Source of the DNA: Candidatus Latescibacterota bacterium
GTDB lineage: Bacteria > JAAXHH01
Direction of reading: 5' to 3'
NCBI GenBank assembly: GCA_022821935.1
Contig: JAJECR010000284.1
Span: 1 to 5,939, forward strand
DNA length: 5,939 nt
The position numbers and the translations under genes were made by a program. Positions within the stretch are counted from its first letter, which is position 1. Each line of letters starts with the position of its first letter. This document shows, in pieces, positions 5,650-5,939 of this stretch. The notes under the pieces are model-generated. The model searched no databases, was not told where the DNA came from, and saw only the letters and a program-made list of their open reading frames with translations.

Positions 5650-5739
5650 TCCGCCTTCGGTGACCGAGACAGACCTGAGGCTTGGCCTGTGTCGAAACGG
5701 GAACCGCCCCGGATAGCCCGGCGTCTAACCATAGTGACT

Positions 5740-5760
5740 GCCAACGAACACAAAGTTGGC
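5740..5760. promoter_or_regulatory. Inverted repeat upstream of the lipoprotein gene
   Basis: GCCAAC (5740-5745) and GTTGGC (5755-5760) form a perfect 6-bp inverted repeat around a 9-base spacer. The right arm overlaps the candidate -35 of the downstream promoter, so it could be an operator. As an RNA hairpin after lysR it lacks a U-run, so a terminator role is less likely. Confidence 0.4.
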
Positions 5761-5785
5761 GTTACCGAATCTGCCATCAGATAAT
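5756..5785 (+). promoter_or_regulatory. Possible sigma70-like promoter for the lipoprotein gene
   Basis: TTGGCG (5756-5761, four of six) and GATAAT (5780-5785, five of six) are separated by 18 nt. Transcription would start near 5792, about 57 nt before the ATG at 5849. The moderate -35 keeps this tentative. Confidence 0.35.
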
Positions 5786-5848
5786 AGTAAAACCTTAACC
5801 ACCGTGTTTGATCAGGATTTACAAGGCGTCAAATTCCGGAGGTACGAC

Positions 5849-5939
5849 ATGTCTCTTCCCGGCACCCATCGCATTGCAGCTCTCGCCGTCATGGCGTCCT
5901 TCGTTCTGCTTACGGCAGTCGGTTGCGCCGCCCTCAGGC
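5849..5939 (+). CDS. Lipoprotein, N-terminal fragment (runs off the window)
   Basis: Only 30 codons are visible. They encode a short N-region with one Arg (MSLPGTHR), a hydrophobic core (IAALAVMASFVLLTAV) and a Gly-Cys at 25-26. This fits a type II (lipoprotein) signal peptide with lipidated Cys26, placing the mature protein at the membrane facing the periplasm or outside. The lipobox T-A-V-G-C is acceptable, although most have Leu at -3 where this has Ala. A strong Shine-Dalgarno GGAGGT (5838-5843) lies 5 nt before the ATG, which makes the start convincing even though the frame is cut. The gene lies about 200 bp after lysR on the same strand with its own possible promoter, so it is probably an independent unit. 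Function of the mature protein is not visible. Confidence 0.75.
   Translation, partial: MSLPGTHRIAALAVMASFVLLTAVGCAALR

Overview
The window is a GC-rich bacterial chromosome segment with mixed coding strands, short intergenic gaps and clear Shine-Dalgarno sites at several starts. It has no rRNA, tRNA, IS element, phage gene or CRISPR array that I can see. The gene content is compatible with an environmental, poorly cultured bacterium (for example from the Latescibacterota, Gemmatimonadota or Acidobacteriota), but that placement is a guess from gene style and not shown by any marker gene.

Layout, left to right. Positions 1-835 (minus) hold the N-terminal 278 codons of a secreted CocE/NonD-type alpha/beta hydrolase. 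A 25-bp tandem repeat array (891-960) lies just upstream of it. Positions 1027-1473 (minus) encode a small orphan J-domain protein with its J domain at the C-terminus. Then comes a visibly AT-richer gene-free stretch (1474-1730), followed by a Nudix hydrolase (1731-2207, plus). Convergent to the Nudix gene is a two-gene minus-strand unit: a divergent-clade IMP dehydrogenase (2953-4440) followed 26 nt later by a HAD-superfamily hydrolase (2255-2926). A LysR-type regulator (4711-5649, plus) is transcribed away from the IMPDH gene. The window ends with the start of a lipoprotein gene (from 5849, plus).

The most coherent unit is LysR / IMPDH / HAD. The 270-bp region between lysR and the IMPDH gene contains two good sigma70-like promoters that face away from each other on opposite strands and physically overlap. 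An 18-bp dyad (TTTGA-N8-TCAAA) covers both the lysR -10 and the IMPDH -35 element. This is the classical arrangement of a LysR regulator that represses itself and controls a divergent target. It suggests, by inference, that the IMPDH-HAD pair answers to a metabolite sensed by this LysR protein. The IMPDH belongs to a non-canonical branch and has unusual residues around the catalytic cysteine loop. The neighbouring HAD and Nudix enzymes also belong to families that often act on nucleotides, so a nucleotide-metabolism theme is possible but unproven.

I see no strong evidence of a wholly new system. The points most worth following are the overlapping promoter/operator, the variant IMPDH active site, the long repeat-bearing IMPDH leader, and the 25-bp tandem repeats.
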